Shown piece by piece: positions 42,202 through 50,155 of a stretch of DNA of 64,000 bases (its first letter is position 1; each line of letters starts with the position of its first letter). The notes below the pieces were generated by a model, which was not told the origin of the DNA, searched no databases, and saw only the letters and a program-made list of their open reading frames with translations. This stretch comes from Streptomyces cyaneochromogenes (GTDB taxonomy: Bacteria; Actinomycetota; Actinomycetes; Streptomycetales; Streptomycetaceae), in NCBI RefSeq assembly GCF_003963535.1, contig NZ_CP034539.1:3596001-3660000 (forward strand), given 5' to 3'. The position numbers and the translations under genes are program-made.

Positions 42202-42867
42202 ATGCCCAGCAAGATCCGCCTCGTCGTCCTCGTCCTGGCCGTGATTGCCGGTGCCCTGTCCTTCGCCCACCTGCATGACCTCGCCGCCGCTGCCGGGCAG
42301 ACCGGATGGAAAGCCTGGGCCTATCCCGTCTCGGTCGACCTGCTGCTGGTCTGCGTGCTGCACCGCCTGCGCACCGACCGCTCCATGACGGCCTGGCTGT
42401 GGTTCCTGGTCGCCCTGGTCGCCTCACTCGGCGCCAACATCGCCACCGCTGGTGTCCTCGACCTGGACCAGGTCCCGGCCTGGCTGCGCATCGTCGTCGC
42501 CGGGTGGCCCGCGCTCGCCTTCCTCGGCGGCACCCTGCTCGCCCACGCGCCGACTGAGGCCGGGGACCTGGTGCCGGTTCCGCCGGCACCCACCACCCCC
42601 GCACCCGACATCGAGCCCGAACCGAGCCCCGATCCGGAGCCGGAAGCCGCTCCGGTCACCGCGTCCGAGCAAGCCCCGGCCCTGCCTGCCGCCGCACCTG
42701 CTCCGGTGCCAGCGGTCCCTGTCCCGGCCGCCCTGGTCGACCACGCCCGCAAGGTCGCCGACGACCACCAGGCCCGCACCGGATCCCCGATCGACACCGA
42801 CACCCTGCGCACGCGCCTCGGTGTCCCGCCGCACCTCGTCGACGCCATTGCCGCCCAACTCGCCTGA
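42202..42867 (+). CDS. DUF2637-type membrane protein, probable Spd (spread) protein
   Basis: 221 residues; ATG at 42202 preferred over GTG 42193, since GAGGGG lies eight bases before the former. Four TM helices in residues 5-115 (IRLVVLVLAVIAGALSFAHL; VSVDLLLVCVLHRL; WLWFLVALVASLGANIAT; LRIVVAGWPALAFLGGTLLA), a long Pro/Ala/Glu linker, and a C-terminal helical domain (TDTLRTRLGVPPHLVDAIAA) resembling a small HTH. Spd membrane proteins help spread plasmids between hyphal compartments. Confidence 0.75.
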   Translation: MPSKIRLVVLVLAVIAGALSFAHLHDLAAAAGQTGWKAWAYPVSVDLLLVCVLHRLRTDRSMTAWLWFLVALVASLGANIATAGVLDLDQVPAWLRIVVAGWPALAFLGGTLLAHAPTEAGDLVPVPPAPTTPAPDIEPEPSPDPEPEAAPVTASEQAPALPAAAPAPVPAVPVPAALVDHARKVADDHQARTGSPIDTDTLRTRLGVPPHLVDAIAAQLA

Positions 42868-42889
42868 CCAGAGAGGAGAACCGCCCGCC

Positions 42890-43081
42890 ATGCCCGCTCG
42901 CGACCACTTCCACTCGCTGATGCAGATCGGCCCCGTGCAGATCGGGACCCACCGCGACCGCCACGGCCAGACCAAGCACGCCGCCGTCTGCACCGCCGAC
43001 CGCTGCGGCTGGTCCTCGGACTACGCCAGCCAGTCGGCCGCTCAGCTCGCCGCCCGCACCCACCGCTGCCGCGTCCGCTAG
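42890..43081 (+). CDS. Mobile-element transfer protein, 63 residues
   Basis: GAGAGGAGAA precedes the ATG. Basic protein with Cys/His residues (HFHSLMQIGPVQIGTHRDRH; VCTADRCGW; THRCR) suggesting one zinc site. Small proteins of this type lie between DUF2637 and SpdD genes in Streptomyces elements. Confidence 0.7.
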   Translation: MPARDHFHSLMQIGPVQIGTHRDRHGQTKHAAVCTADRCGWSSDYASQSAAQLAARTHRCRVR

Positions 43082-43090
43082 GAGACCGCC

Positions 43091-43246
43091 ATGGAAGTAC
43101 CGCTCTGGCTCGCCCTGCTCGCCGTCGGCTACCTCGGCGTCAAGCTCACCCGCCCACCCGCCTGGCTCATCGCCGTGCTCCTGCTCGGCGGCTTCCTCCT
43201 CGCCGACAGCGTTCTGGCCCCCGCCATCAACACCTTCGTCAAGTAG
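43091..43246 (+). CDS. Small Spd membrane protein, 51 residues
   Basis: Follows the transfer protein by nine bases (GGAGACCGCC before ATG). Two hydrophobic stretches (PLWLALLAVGYLGVKL; WLIAVLLLGGFLLADSVLA) fill most of it. Probable SpdA-like intramycelial spread protein. Confidence 0.65.
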   Translation: MEVPLWLALLAVGYLGVKLTRPPAWLIAVLLLGGFLLADSVLAPAINTFVK

Positions 43247-43270
43247 CCCACCACAGAAGGGAGATCACCC

Positions 43271-43588
43271 ATGCTCCGCCCAAAGATCCCGACCATGCCC
43301 GCGCCGACCGGCCACGTCACCCCACCCGCCGTCGTCGAGCCAACCGCCGTCGTCCCGGCCTCCCAGACCCCGGCGCCTGCCCCGGTGGCCCCGACGCCGT
43401 CTCGGCCCACGGTCCAGCTCACCCCTGGTGCCCTGATCGCCGTTGTCGGCGGCGGTACAGCCGTGGTCCTGGTCGTCGGCGCCGTCCTGGTCTCGCTACT
43501 GCTGGCGGTCGCCATCACGGGCGTCTCGGTCGCCGTCTGCGCTGTCGTCCTGCGCTCCCTGCTGGCCTCCGAGGCCAAGCGACGCTGA
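43271..43588 (+). CDS. spdD: SpdD-like membrane protein
   Basis: 105 residues; AGAAGGGAG before the ATG. Pro/Thr/Val-rich N-terminal half (~1-55), then one long or two short TM helices (ALIAVVGGGTAVVLVVGAVL and LLLAVAITGVSVAVCAVVL), and a short basic end. Matches SpdD in layout and position. Confidence 0.7.
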   Translation: MLRPKIPTMPAPTGHVTPPAVVEPTAVVPASQTPAPAPVAPTPSRPTVQLTPGALIAVVGGGTAVVLVVGAVLVSLLLAVAITGVSVAVCAVVLRSLLASEAKRR

Positions 43589-43674
43589 CCGGCCCCCGGG
43601 CGGCCTGACACCGCCAAGCATCCGCCGCCCGGGCGCCGTCCCTGTCCGATCCACTGAACCGGAGGAACCCCATC

Positions 43675-43884
43675 ATGACCGGCCCCAACCCGGCCACCAC
43701 AACAACCGCCCGAATCTGCCCGAACTGCGACGGCTTTGCCACCGCCGCGATATCGTCCGGCGGCCGCGACGCCCGCGGACACCTGCACACGCTCACCGTC
43801 GACTGCTCGGCCTGCCACGGCACCGGCACCCTGCCACTCCGACCCCGTCTGGCCGTGACCGCGTGGGAGGTCGCTGCCCGATGA
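43675..43884 (+). CDS. Small zinc-finger-like AICE protein
   Basis: 69 residues; CGGAGGAACCCCATC precedes the ATG. Two CxxC pairs (ICPNCDGF and DCSACHGTG) resemble half of a DnaJ-type zinc centre. Overlaps the next gene by four bases. Role unknown. Confidence 0.65.
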   Translation: MTGPNPATTTTARICPNCDGFATAAISSGGRDARGHLHTLTVDCSACHGTGTLPLRPRLAVTAWEVAAR

Positions 43885-44078
43885 GCATCTTCCGCGACCG
43901 GCTGCCTCGCGACACGGGCCACCCTCTCGACTCGGACAACGACCGAGCCATCGGCGTGGCCAAGGCGCACACGCGCCACGACCGCTCTCGCCCCGCACCG
44001 TCGAAGACCAAGGGCGACACCTCCGGCCCGTCCTCGGCCAAGGCCAACACCCCACAGAAGCGGGGGTGGCGCCGGTGA
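43881..44078 (+). CDS. Small basic AICE protein upstream of rep
   Basis: 65 residues, ATG overlapping the preceding TGA. Highly charged and Ser/Lys/Arg-rich in the C-terminal half, likely disordered. Ends overlapping the rep start by four bases. Confidence 0.55.
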   Translation: MSIFRDRLPRDTGHPLDSDNDRAIGVAKAHTRHDRSRPAPSKTKGDTSGPSSAKANTPQKRGWRR

Positions 44079-45460
44079 CCAACTCCGCGACCTTCGCGGG
44101 CCTGGACCCGGTCACCCTCAGCGACGCGCTCAGGGTGGCCGGGCTCCCCGGCTTCGACCGCTGGCAGGACCAGATCCGCCGTACCGGCGGCTGCGCCGAC
44201 CCGATCCACCTGACCGGCTGGGTCCTCCACAAGGACAAGACGACCGGCGAGACCCTGCACCACTACTCCACCGAGAACGAGCCGGGCGGACGCCTCCGTG
44301 TCGCCTGCGGCAACCGTCGCGCCTCGCGCTGCCCGGCCTGCGCCTGGACGTACGCGGGCGACACCTACCACCTCATTCGCGCCGGACTCGCCGGAGACGA
44401 TCACCGCGACATCCCGGCCACGGTCCGCGATCACCCCCGCGTCTTCGCCACCCTCACCGCCCCGTCCTTCGGCGCAGTCCACAACCGCCCCGACCGAGGC
44501 ACCTGCCGCTGCGGCACCCGCCACACCACCGAAGACCCCGCCCTCGGCACCGCCCTCGATCCGACGACGTACGACTACGCGGGTGCCGTCCTCTTCAACA
44601 ACCACGCGGGCGACCTCTGGCAGCGCTTCACCACCCGCCTACGCCGCGAGATCGCAGCCCGCGCCGGACTCACCCGCCGCGAACTCCCCAACCACCTACG
44701 CCTCTCGTACGGCAAGGTCGCCGAGTTCCAGAAACGCGGCGCCCTCCACTTCCATGCCGTGATCCGCCTCGACGGCCCGGAGGGACCCGACACCCCACCG
44801 CCCGCCTGGGCCACCGTCGACCTCCTGACCGACGCCATTCGCGCCGCCGCGACGCACTCATACACCTCGGTCTCAGTCCCGGCCGCCGACGACCAACCGG
44901 CTCGCACCTTCCGCTGGGGCACACAGCTCGACGTCCGCCCCGTGAAGGCCTTCGGCGACGGCTCCGACATCACCGAACAGGCCGTCGCCTCCTACGTCGC
45001 CAAGTACGCCACCAAGGCCGCCGAGAACACCGGCACCCTCGACCGCCGCATCGGCGAGCTCTCCGAACTCGACCGCCACCAGGTCCCCGACCACACCCGC
45101 CGCCTGATCAAAGCCTGCAAGACCCTCGACCCGCTCTACCCGGACCGCCGCCTCTGGGCCTGGGCACACATGCTCGGCTTCCGAGGCCATTTCAGCTCCA
45201 AGTCCCGCCACTACTCCACCACCCTCGGCGCCCTCCGCCAGGCACGCGCCGACTACCGCGCCGCCCAAGAGCGTGAAGCGCTCGGCCTGGACGACAACGA
45301 GCCAGACACAGTCCTCGTCCTGGCCGACTGGCAATACGCCGGACACGGCCACACTCCCGGCGAGTCGGCCCTCGCCGCGACGATCGCCCGCGACCTTCAA
45401 CTCAACCGCGAAACCGCCCGCGAGGCGCTCGCCACACTGGCCGACGAGAGGGAGTGGTGA
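44075..45460 (+). CDS. repSA: Replication initiator, RepSA-like (rolling circle)
   Basis: 461 residues, GTG start coupled to the previous gene. N-terminal Cys-rich zone (CGNRRASRCPACAWTYAGDTY, and GTCRCGTRH). The HUH motif is HFHAVIRLD (~224), the catalytic Tyr region YVAKYATKAA (~306). This is the pSAM2/pIJ101-type initiator that nicks the double-strand origin so the excised element can replicate before transfer. The origin (usually within or just before rep) was not located. Confidence 0.87.
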   Translation: MTNSATFAGLDPVTLSDALRVAGLPGFDRWQDQIRRTGGCADPIHLTGWVLHKDKTTGETLHHYSTENEPGGRLRVACGNRRASRCPACAWTYAGDTYHLIRAGLAGDDHRDIPATVRDHPRVFATLTAPSFGAVHNRPDRGTCRCGTRHTTEDPALGTALDPTTYDYAGAVLFNNHAGDLWQRFTTRLRREIAARAGLTRRELPNHLRLSYGKVAEFQKRGALHFHAVIRLDGPEGPDTPPPAWATVDLLTDAIRAAATHSYTSVSVPAADDQPARTFRWGTQLDVRPVKAFGDGSDITEQAVASYVAKYATKAAENTGTLDRRIGELSELDRHQVPDHTRRLIKACKTLDPLYPDRRLWAWAHMLGFRGHFSSKSRHYSTTLGALRQARADYRAAQEREALGLDDNEPDTVLVLADWQYAGHGHTPGESALAATIARDLQLNRETAREALATLADEREW

Positions 45461-45462
45461 TC

Positions 45463-45663
45463 ATGGCGTCAGAGCTGCCGAGCCGCTTCCTCACACCTGA
45501 CGACCTGGTGGAGATGTTCGAGCTACCCAGCGTCGAGACGGTCTATCAGTGGCGCCGCAAGCGCACCGGTCCCCGCGGCTTCCGCGTCGGCCGGCATCTC
45601 CGCTTCGACCCGGAGGACGTACGCGCCTGGGTGGACTCCCAGCTGAAGGGAGCTGCCGCCTGA
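45463..45663 (+). CDS. xis: Excisionase (MerR-like HTH)
   Basis: 66 residues; GAGAGGGAG before the ATG. Winged-HTH of the excisionase type: FLTPDDLVEMFELPSVETVYQWRRKRTGPRGFRVGRHLRF. Overlaps int by one base (TGATG), the standard AICE xis-int arrangement. Would direct integrase towards excision. Confidence 0.88.
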   Translation: MASELPSRFLTPDDLVEMFELPSVETVYQWRRKRTGPRGFRVGRHLRFDPEDVRAWVDSQLKGAAA

Positions 45664-46925
45664 TGGCCGGACACATTCAAGACCGCTGGTACAGGACCGA
45701 GACCGGCCCGGACGGCAAGCCCCGCAAGATGAAGACCGACCGACACGGCGTCGGCCTGCGCTACCGCGCCCGCTACATCGGCCCGGACGGCACGGAGAAG
45801 TCCAAGAGCTTCCCGGACAAGCAGAAGCGGCTGGCCGACCAGTGGCTGACCAACATCGAGGCCGACATGGCGCGCGGCCAGTACATCGACCCGAGGGCGG
45901 CCCGGGTCACCTTCCGCGAGTACACGGAACGCTGGCTCGCCGCCCTCACGACCGATCTGACCAGCCGGGCCGCCGTGGAAGGCAGGCTGCGCCTGCATGC
46001 TCTGCCGTACCTGGGCACACGCCCCATCGGCTCGTTCCAGCCCGAGCACATCCGCGACTGGAACCGCCAGCTCGAAGACGCCGTAGCGTCGGCGCAGTAC
46101 CGGCGCCTCATCTTCGACGCCGTCTCCTCCGTGCTCAACGCGGCCGTAGATGACCGCCTGCTGGCCTCGAACCCCTGCCGCGCCCGATCGGTCAAGGCGC
46201 CTCGTCCTGCGCCGACACGCGTCCATCCGTGGTCCGCTGAGCAGGTCTTCGCCGTTCGTGCGGGCCTGCCCGAGCGCTACCGTGCCATGGTCGACGTGGG
46301 GGCAGGGTGCGGACTGCGACAGGGCGAGATCTTCGGCCTGGCCGTCGACAACATCGGTGACCTCGGCTGGCTCTACGTCCGCCAGCAGGTCAAGAAGGTT
46401 CGGGGCACGCTCGTCTTCGCCCCACCCAAGCGCGGCAAGCTCCGTGACGTCCCCCTCGATCCCGAGGTGTCGGCCGCGCTCCGCGAGCACATGGCGACCT
46501 TCCCGCCCATCGAGGTGACCTTGCCCTGGCTCACCCCGACCGGCCCCAAGGTCACGCACCGGGTCGTCTTCACGAGCAGCATCGGCGCAGCCATCTGGAG
46601 CCAGGGGTTCAACGACCAGGCGTGGAAGCCCGCGCTTGCATCCGCCGGCATCATCCCGGCCCCCGAGAAGGGCGAGCGTCACGCACCGGCCCGCGAACAC
46701 GGCATGCACGCCCTACGCCACTTCTACGCCTCGGTCCTCCTGGACGCCGGGGAGAGCATCAAGGCCCTGAGCCTGTACCTCGGCCACAGCGACCCGGGGT
46801 TCACCCTCCGCGTCTACACGCACCTCATGCCGTCCAGCGAGACCCGGACCCGAAAAGCCATCTCCGCGATGTACCGGGCCGCCGGTCACGCTCATGACGG
46901 CCCAGAGACGGCCCAGGCTGCCTGA
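45663..46925 (+). CDS. int: Tyrosine site-specific integrase
   Basis: 420 residues. N-terminal arm-binding domain (RYRARYIGPDGTEKSKSF), SAM-like core (VTFREYTERWLAAL), catalytic domain with Arg in GCGLRQGEIF (~216), HALRHFYASVLLDAG (His/Arg ~348), LGHSDPGF (His ~374) and the nucleophile Tyr in RVYTHLM (~385). Lies next to attR, as expected for an attP-linked integrase. Its last codons contain a copy of the 21-bp doublet. Confidence 0.92.
   Translation: MAGHIQDRWYRTETGPDGKPRKMKTDRHGVGLRYRARYIGPDGTEKSKSFPDKQKRLADQWLTNIEADMARGQYIDPRAARVTFREYTERWLAALTTDLTSRAAVEGRLRLHALPYLGTRPIGSFQPEHIRDWNRQLEDAVASAQYRRLIFDAVSSVLNAAVDDRLLASNPCRARSVKAPRPAPTRVHPWSAEQVFAVRAGLPERYRAMVDVGAGCGLRQGEIFGLAVDNIGDLGWLYVRQQVKKVRGTLVFAPPKRGKLRDVPLDPEVSAALREHMATFPPIEVTLPWLTPTGPKVTHRVVFTSSIGAAIWSQGFNDQAWKPALASAGIIPAPEKGERHAPAREHGMHALRHFYASVLLDAGESIKALSLYLGHSDPGFTLRVYTHLMPSSETRTRKAISAMYRAAGHAHDGPETAQAA
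46897..46917 (+). repeat. Integrase arm-type doublet, copy at end of int
   Basis: Identical to the left-end copy; encodes the terminal DGPETAQA of the integrase, so the C-terminus of the protein and an attachment arm appear to share sequence. Confidence 0.55.
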
Positions 46926-46928
46926 CAC

Positions 46929-46965
46929 GGCCCCTCATCGGCGGGAAACTTGCTGGTGAGGGGCC
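46929..46965 (+). terminator. Terminator after int
   Basis: GGCCCCTCA (46929-46937) pairs with TGAGGGGCC (46957-46965), followed by TTTT. Confidence 0.8.
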
Positions 46966-46990
46966 TTTTCATGCCCTCTCGCGGCAAGTA

Positions 46991-47037
46991 ACACCCCATC
47001 TTGCCCGACCGCTACCCCTGGGGGGAAACGCGTATGG
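46991..47037 (+). repeat. attR of the AICE
   Basis: 47 bases repeating attL with one mismatch, 66 bases past the int stop. Beyond it, 47051-47078 still resembles the sequence just inside attL, so homology does not stop at the element edge. Confidence 0.8.
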
Positions 47038-47557
47038 GCAGGGGGCTCTGACCTGGGGTTTCGCTGTTGGCGGCGATGCCGACCGTCGCTGACGGACGCC
47101 GTCGGCCGGCCTTGGGGAGCTTCGGACGGCTCAGGGACGGCCCAGGTCCGCCCAAGGCTGATCACTCGGCAGGCCCTGGTCAGTCGAGATCAGTAGGGAG
47201 AACTGTCGTGGCGGCGATGGGCCCGCCGGAGGCACTGCTTTGAGCGTTGCCTCGCCATGAGGTGATCAGCTCATGCCCTCCGGCCCTGTCCGTATGGGGG
47301 CGTGTGCCGACGGCGGCAGCGCCGAGCGGGCCGAAGGCAGGAGCGCGGGCGCAGTCGCGTACTTCGCGCAGGAGCACGGGGAGGCGGCCCGTCGGCGCTC
47401 GGTCCATTGCGCGGTGCTCGGCTCCGCCCTGGTCACCCTCGACGGGAGTTGGACGGACGCCGACCACGCCTGATCCTCGTCCCTCCGCATGGGGACCTTT
47501 GATGAAGAAGAGGACGACGTCTCCAGCACCCAGATACGCGTGTGCTCATCTGTGGCC
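47038..47557. other. Right flank of attR, no convincing gene
   Basis: About 520 bases. The first ~110 resemble the inner arm of attL (CTCTGACCTGGGGTTTC and CTGTTGGCGGC blocks). Short open frames around 47273-47500 lack ribosome sites. Could be a fossil end of a related element. Confidence 0.45.
47126..47146 (+). repeat. Integrase arm-type doublet, copy outside attR
   Basis: Two mismatches from the left-end copy. Its place outside attR is unexpected for a single clean insertion. Confidence 0.45.
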
Positions 47558-47708
47558 ATGGAGCCGATATGGACCAGCGTTGTGGCAGTGGCGGGCACGT
47601 TGTTGGGTGCCTTCGTCACCTACCCGTTTCAGCGGCTTGCGGCCAAGCGGCAGACATTGCGCGACGAGCGGATCGCCGCGTACACCGCCTTCGCCGCTGC
47701 GAGGAGGC
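47558..47708 (+). pseudogene. Truncated TM/coiled-coil protein gene
   Basis: Begins MEPIWTSVVAVAGTLLGAFV, a single TM helix followed by a charged helix (RLAAKRQTLRDERIAAYTAF). The layout is that of the complete 189-residue protein encoded at 48870-49439. After about 48 codons the frame runs straight into the terminator hairpin of the neighbouring gene, so the 3' part appears deleted. Confidence 0.55.
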
Positions 47709-47737
47709 CCCCTGCCCGCCGGTGTCGCGGGCAGGGG
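47709..47737. terminator. Terminator hairpin
   Basis: CCCCTGCCCGC (47709-47719) pairs perfectly with GCGGGCAGGGG (47727-47737). It lies just past the stop of the secreted-protein gene on the minus strand. Confidence 0.8.
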
Positions 47738-47760
47738 ATGGTCACTTCACAGGTCCCGGC

Positions 47761-48552
47761 TCACTTCACATCGACGAAGTCGGCCAGGCCAGACCTGGCC
47801 TCGGTGAGGGACGTGCCCGCGAAGTGGTAGCGGTACTGGCCGTCCGCCGTTGCCTTCACGGTGGTCGTGGCCCAGCCGTTCCGGTCGGTCTTGACCTTCT
47901 TCAGCGTGGTGAAGGCGCCGCTCGTGCCCTTGCGGAACTGGAGCAGCACCTGGTGCCCGATGAGGGGCACGTCCTTGTGCTTCTCCCAGCTGGCGACGAT
48001 CATCCGTGCCTTGACCGTGAGGTTCTCGCCCTTCTTCACCGGCTCCGGGGTGGCGTTGGCCAGGGACAGGTGGGTCTTGCGCTTGATGCGGGCCAGCGGC
48101 ATGTAGTCCTCGCGGGTGACGTTGCCCTCGCCGTCGACGGCCACGAAATTGATGCCCCAGGCACCTGCGAGGGCGTTGCTGCGGACGTTCGTGTACGGGT
48201 CGGCGATCATGAAGGCCTCGCACTTGGACCAGTACTCGTCGACCTTCACACAGTTGCTGGACCCGACCTGCGCGATGCGCCCGTCAACTTCCGCCTCGGT
48301 CGCTCCGTGCTGCAGCTCGAACGACACGCTCTGGATGCCCGCCGGATCGTGGACCATCGCGGAGATCGGGAACTTGATCTTCCGTGCGGCCTCGACGACA
48401 ACGGTGTAGTCGCGGTCCTGGTTGACCTTGATATCCCTGATCTGTGTGGGTGTGTCGTCCTGCTCGGCCCCGGCGGCCGGAACGGCGAGAGTGGCGACGG
48501 CCAGCGCGGCGCTGAGGGCAGCGGCGGTGGCGACAGTGGCGCGTATGCGCAT
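47761..48552 (-). CDS. Secreted protein, probably Ig-like beta domains
   Basis: 263 residues. Sec signal peptide (residues 1-29, ending VPAAGA). Mature part is beta-rich; two Cys (NCVKVDEYWSKC, ~100-112) could form a disulfide. The C-terminal third (ENLTVKARMIVASWEKHKDV; WATTTVKATADGQYRYHF) resembles an Ig-like bacterial extracellular domain. Function unknown; a structural or cell-surface role is likely. A strong hairpin follows. Confidence 0.75.
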   Translation of the reverse strand: MRIRATVATAAALSAALAVATLAVPAAGAEQDDTPTQIRDIKVNQDRDYTVVVEAARKIKFPISAMVHDPAGIQSVSFELQHGATEAEVDGRIAQVGSSNCVKVDEYWSKCEAFMIADPYTNVRSNALAGAWGINFVAVDGEGNVTREDYMPLARIKRKTHLSLANATPEPVKKGENLTVKARMIVASWEKHKDVPLIGHQVLLQFRKGTSGAFTTLKKVKTDRNGWATTTVKATADGQYRYHFAGTSLTEARSGLADFVDVK

Positions 48553-48869
48553 GGTGTGGTTTCCCCCACGCTTGATGAATTGGGTGGTGATTTCACCTGC
48601 GTCAGACAGAGGGGGCGCGTGGGGGGTTGTGCGCTATTGCCGACCCTACCCATCACTTAACTCCTGCTTCTCCTGGGGTTCGTGAAATCATCGACTGTCG
48701 GCCAACTTCCTTGCGCGCGTGATGAATTTGGAAGCAAAAGCAGAAGCGAGGGACGGTCGACGGCTCGTCCATCAGCGGCGTCGACCATGCCCGCACCGAT
48801 GGAACGGTGGGTTCCCGGGCATCAGGAGCTTGCTGTCGACTACACATCCAGTCGAGCCGGGGGGCAGAT

Positions 48870-49439
48870 ATGGACAACGGTCTAACCGCGCTGATCGCTG
48901 CGCTCGTTGGCGTGACGGGGACCTTGCTGGCTCCCGTCTTCTCGCAGCGGATCGTCTTTCGATTTCAGGAGCAACAGTTCGAAAGGCAACAGCAGGCAGT
49001 CCAGGCCCAGTGGGCGCGCGACAGAGAGGAAGCTCGTCTGTCCGAGCGGCGCGCGTGCTACATCGCGACCAACACGGCCTATCGCCGCTATCGCATCCAA
49101 CTCATGAACTACCTGTGGGATGTCCATCAGGGCACGGTGACGTCTACCTGCCGCGATGAGCTGGAAGCCGCGCGCCATGCCCATCACGCCGCCTTCGCGG
49201 AAGCGCAGCTGGTCGCCTCGTCCGTCGTACTGGCCGAGTTGGACGCCATGGCCAAGGAACTCGCTCAGGCATACCGACGAGTCAAGCGCCTGGAGGAGGG
49301 GAATCCGGTGAGGTCGTTCGAGGAGATCGAGCAGGATCTCCAGGACCTGTGGGAACGATGGAAGCAGATGCGCGGCCTGATGCGAACGTGCCTCGGCGTG
49401 GAAGATCCTCCGCTGGGCCGGCCCCCGAATCAGGGTTGA
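48870..49439 (+). CDS. Single-TM protein with cytoplasmic coiled coil
   Basis: 189 residues; GGGGGGCAGAT before the ATG. TM helix at ~3-25 (GLTALIAALVGVTGTLLAPV), then a long charged helical region (FQEQQFERQQQAVQAQWARD; LSERRACYIATNTAYRRYR). A family of short membrane proteins common in Streptomyces; function unknown. Same layout as the truncated gene about 1.3 kb upstream. Confidence 0.7.
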   Translation: MDNGLTALIAALVGVTGTLLAPVFSQRIVFRFQEQQFERQQQAVQAQWARDREEARLSERRACYIATNTAYRRYRIQLMNYLWDVHQGTVTSTCRDELEAARHAHHAAFAEAQLVASSVVLAELDAMAKELAQAYRRVKRLEEGNPVRSFEEIEQDLQDLWERWKQMRGLMRTCLGVEDPPLGRPPNQG

Positions 49440-49617
49440 GATCGCACGACGGAGCAGCGACCTGGGGCTTTTCAGCCGGCGGGCGCGCAACCGGCGGGGT
49501 CAGGCTGCGGGCATCAGGGTGCAGGCGTGCGGATGCAGGCGTCCGGGTGTATTCGCGGCAAGATCGCGAAATTCGGCGTGCCGATCGGACATTTTAGGAC
49601 CTTTTAATATTAGCTAC

Positions 49618-49647
49618 CCGTGACTGCACGAAATCGATTCGTCACGG
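49618..49647. promoter_or_regulatory. Inverted repeat before small secreted-protein gene
   Basis: CCGTGAC (49618-49624) and GTCACGG (49641-49647) lie 31-61 bases upstream of the ATG, next to an AT-rich patch (TTTTAATATTAG, 49602-49613) that may be part of the promoter. Confidence 0.4.
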
Positions 49648-49678
49648 ATCGAATACACCTCACTTCACCGGAGATGAC

Positions 49679-49954
49679 ATGCACAAGCTTCGCAAGGCTT
49701 CCGTCGTCGTCGCCGCCCTCGGCAGCGTCGCTCTCCTGAGCACGGGCACCGCTGCCGCGCAGGGCATGGACGGCCACGGCAACTCCATCCTGCAGAGCTC
49801 CAACTGCAAGTCGCACGACCTGAACCTCGACGTCCTCGGCCAGGTCGGCGTGCTCAACGGCGTTCTGGGCAACGCGCTCAACGGCGAGGGCAACTCGGGC
49901 GGGCAGGACACCCACCTCGGCTCGCAGATGGGCTGCAACAGCAGCGCCTTCTAA
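49679..49954 (+). CDS. Small secreted protein, 91 residues
   Basis: CACCGGAGATGAC before the ATG. Signal peptide 1-27 (ALGSVALLSTGTAAA). The mature part is Asn/Gly-rich (SILQSSNCKSHDLNLDVLGQ; LNGVLGNALNGEGNSGG) with two Cys (~43 and ~86). The hydrophobic-polar alternation recalls surface-active small proteins of Streptomyces such as chaplins and rodlins, but it has neither signature, so the family is unassigned. Its own AT-rich promoter region and a strong terminator suggest an independent, perhaps highly expressed unit. Confidence 0.75.
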   Translation: MHKLRKASVVVAALGSVALLSTGTAAAQGMDGHGNSILQSSNCKSHDLNLDVLGQVGVLNGVLGNALNGEGNSGGQDTHLGSQMGCNSSAF

Positions 49955-50097
49955 CCCCTGACGGGGTCCGCCGGCAGAGCGGACCGGTGCCCCATGGCAC
50001 GAACTACCGGTGGAGTACGGACCGTGGGCAGACGGTCCCCGAGGTTCCGCCGATGGCAGTGCACCGGTACCCCGTGAGCCGTGCTGGCCTGAAACAG

Positions 50098-50136
50098 GTG
50101 AGGGGGCGGTCCGTGACTGGCGGACCGCCCCCTCAC
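50098..50136. terminator. Bidirectional terminator
   Basis: A perfect 16-bp stem (50098-50113 with 50121-50136) with a 7-base loop between the convergent small secreted-protein and thioester-protein genes. Confidence 0.88.
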
Positions 50137-50155
50137 TTGCGTGGGAACTCCCACC

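Larger units (their letters stand above)
32007..47037 (+). mobile_element. Actinomycete integrative and conjugative element (AICE, pSAM2-type) with cargo
   Basis: About 15.0 kb bounded by a 47-bp direct repeat. From the right end inward: int, xis, repSA-like gene, two small genes, spdD, three small spd/transfer genes, DUF2637 gene, FtsK-like tra, a regulatory gene, korSA and pif. The remaining left third is cargo: a hypothetical gene, a broken gene, an HTH-nuclease-KAP NTPase and an AT-rich bicistron. The AICE type transfers as double-stranded DNA through one FtsK-like translocase and replicates by rolling circle after excision. All core genes look intact, so it may be mobile. Confidence 0.85.

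Noticed and set aside
47273..47473. 66-codon plus-strand open frame right of attR
   Set aside because: No ribosome site, Ala/Arg-rich shadow-like composition and no recognisable domain.
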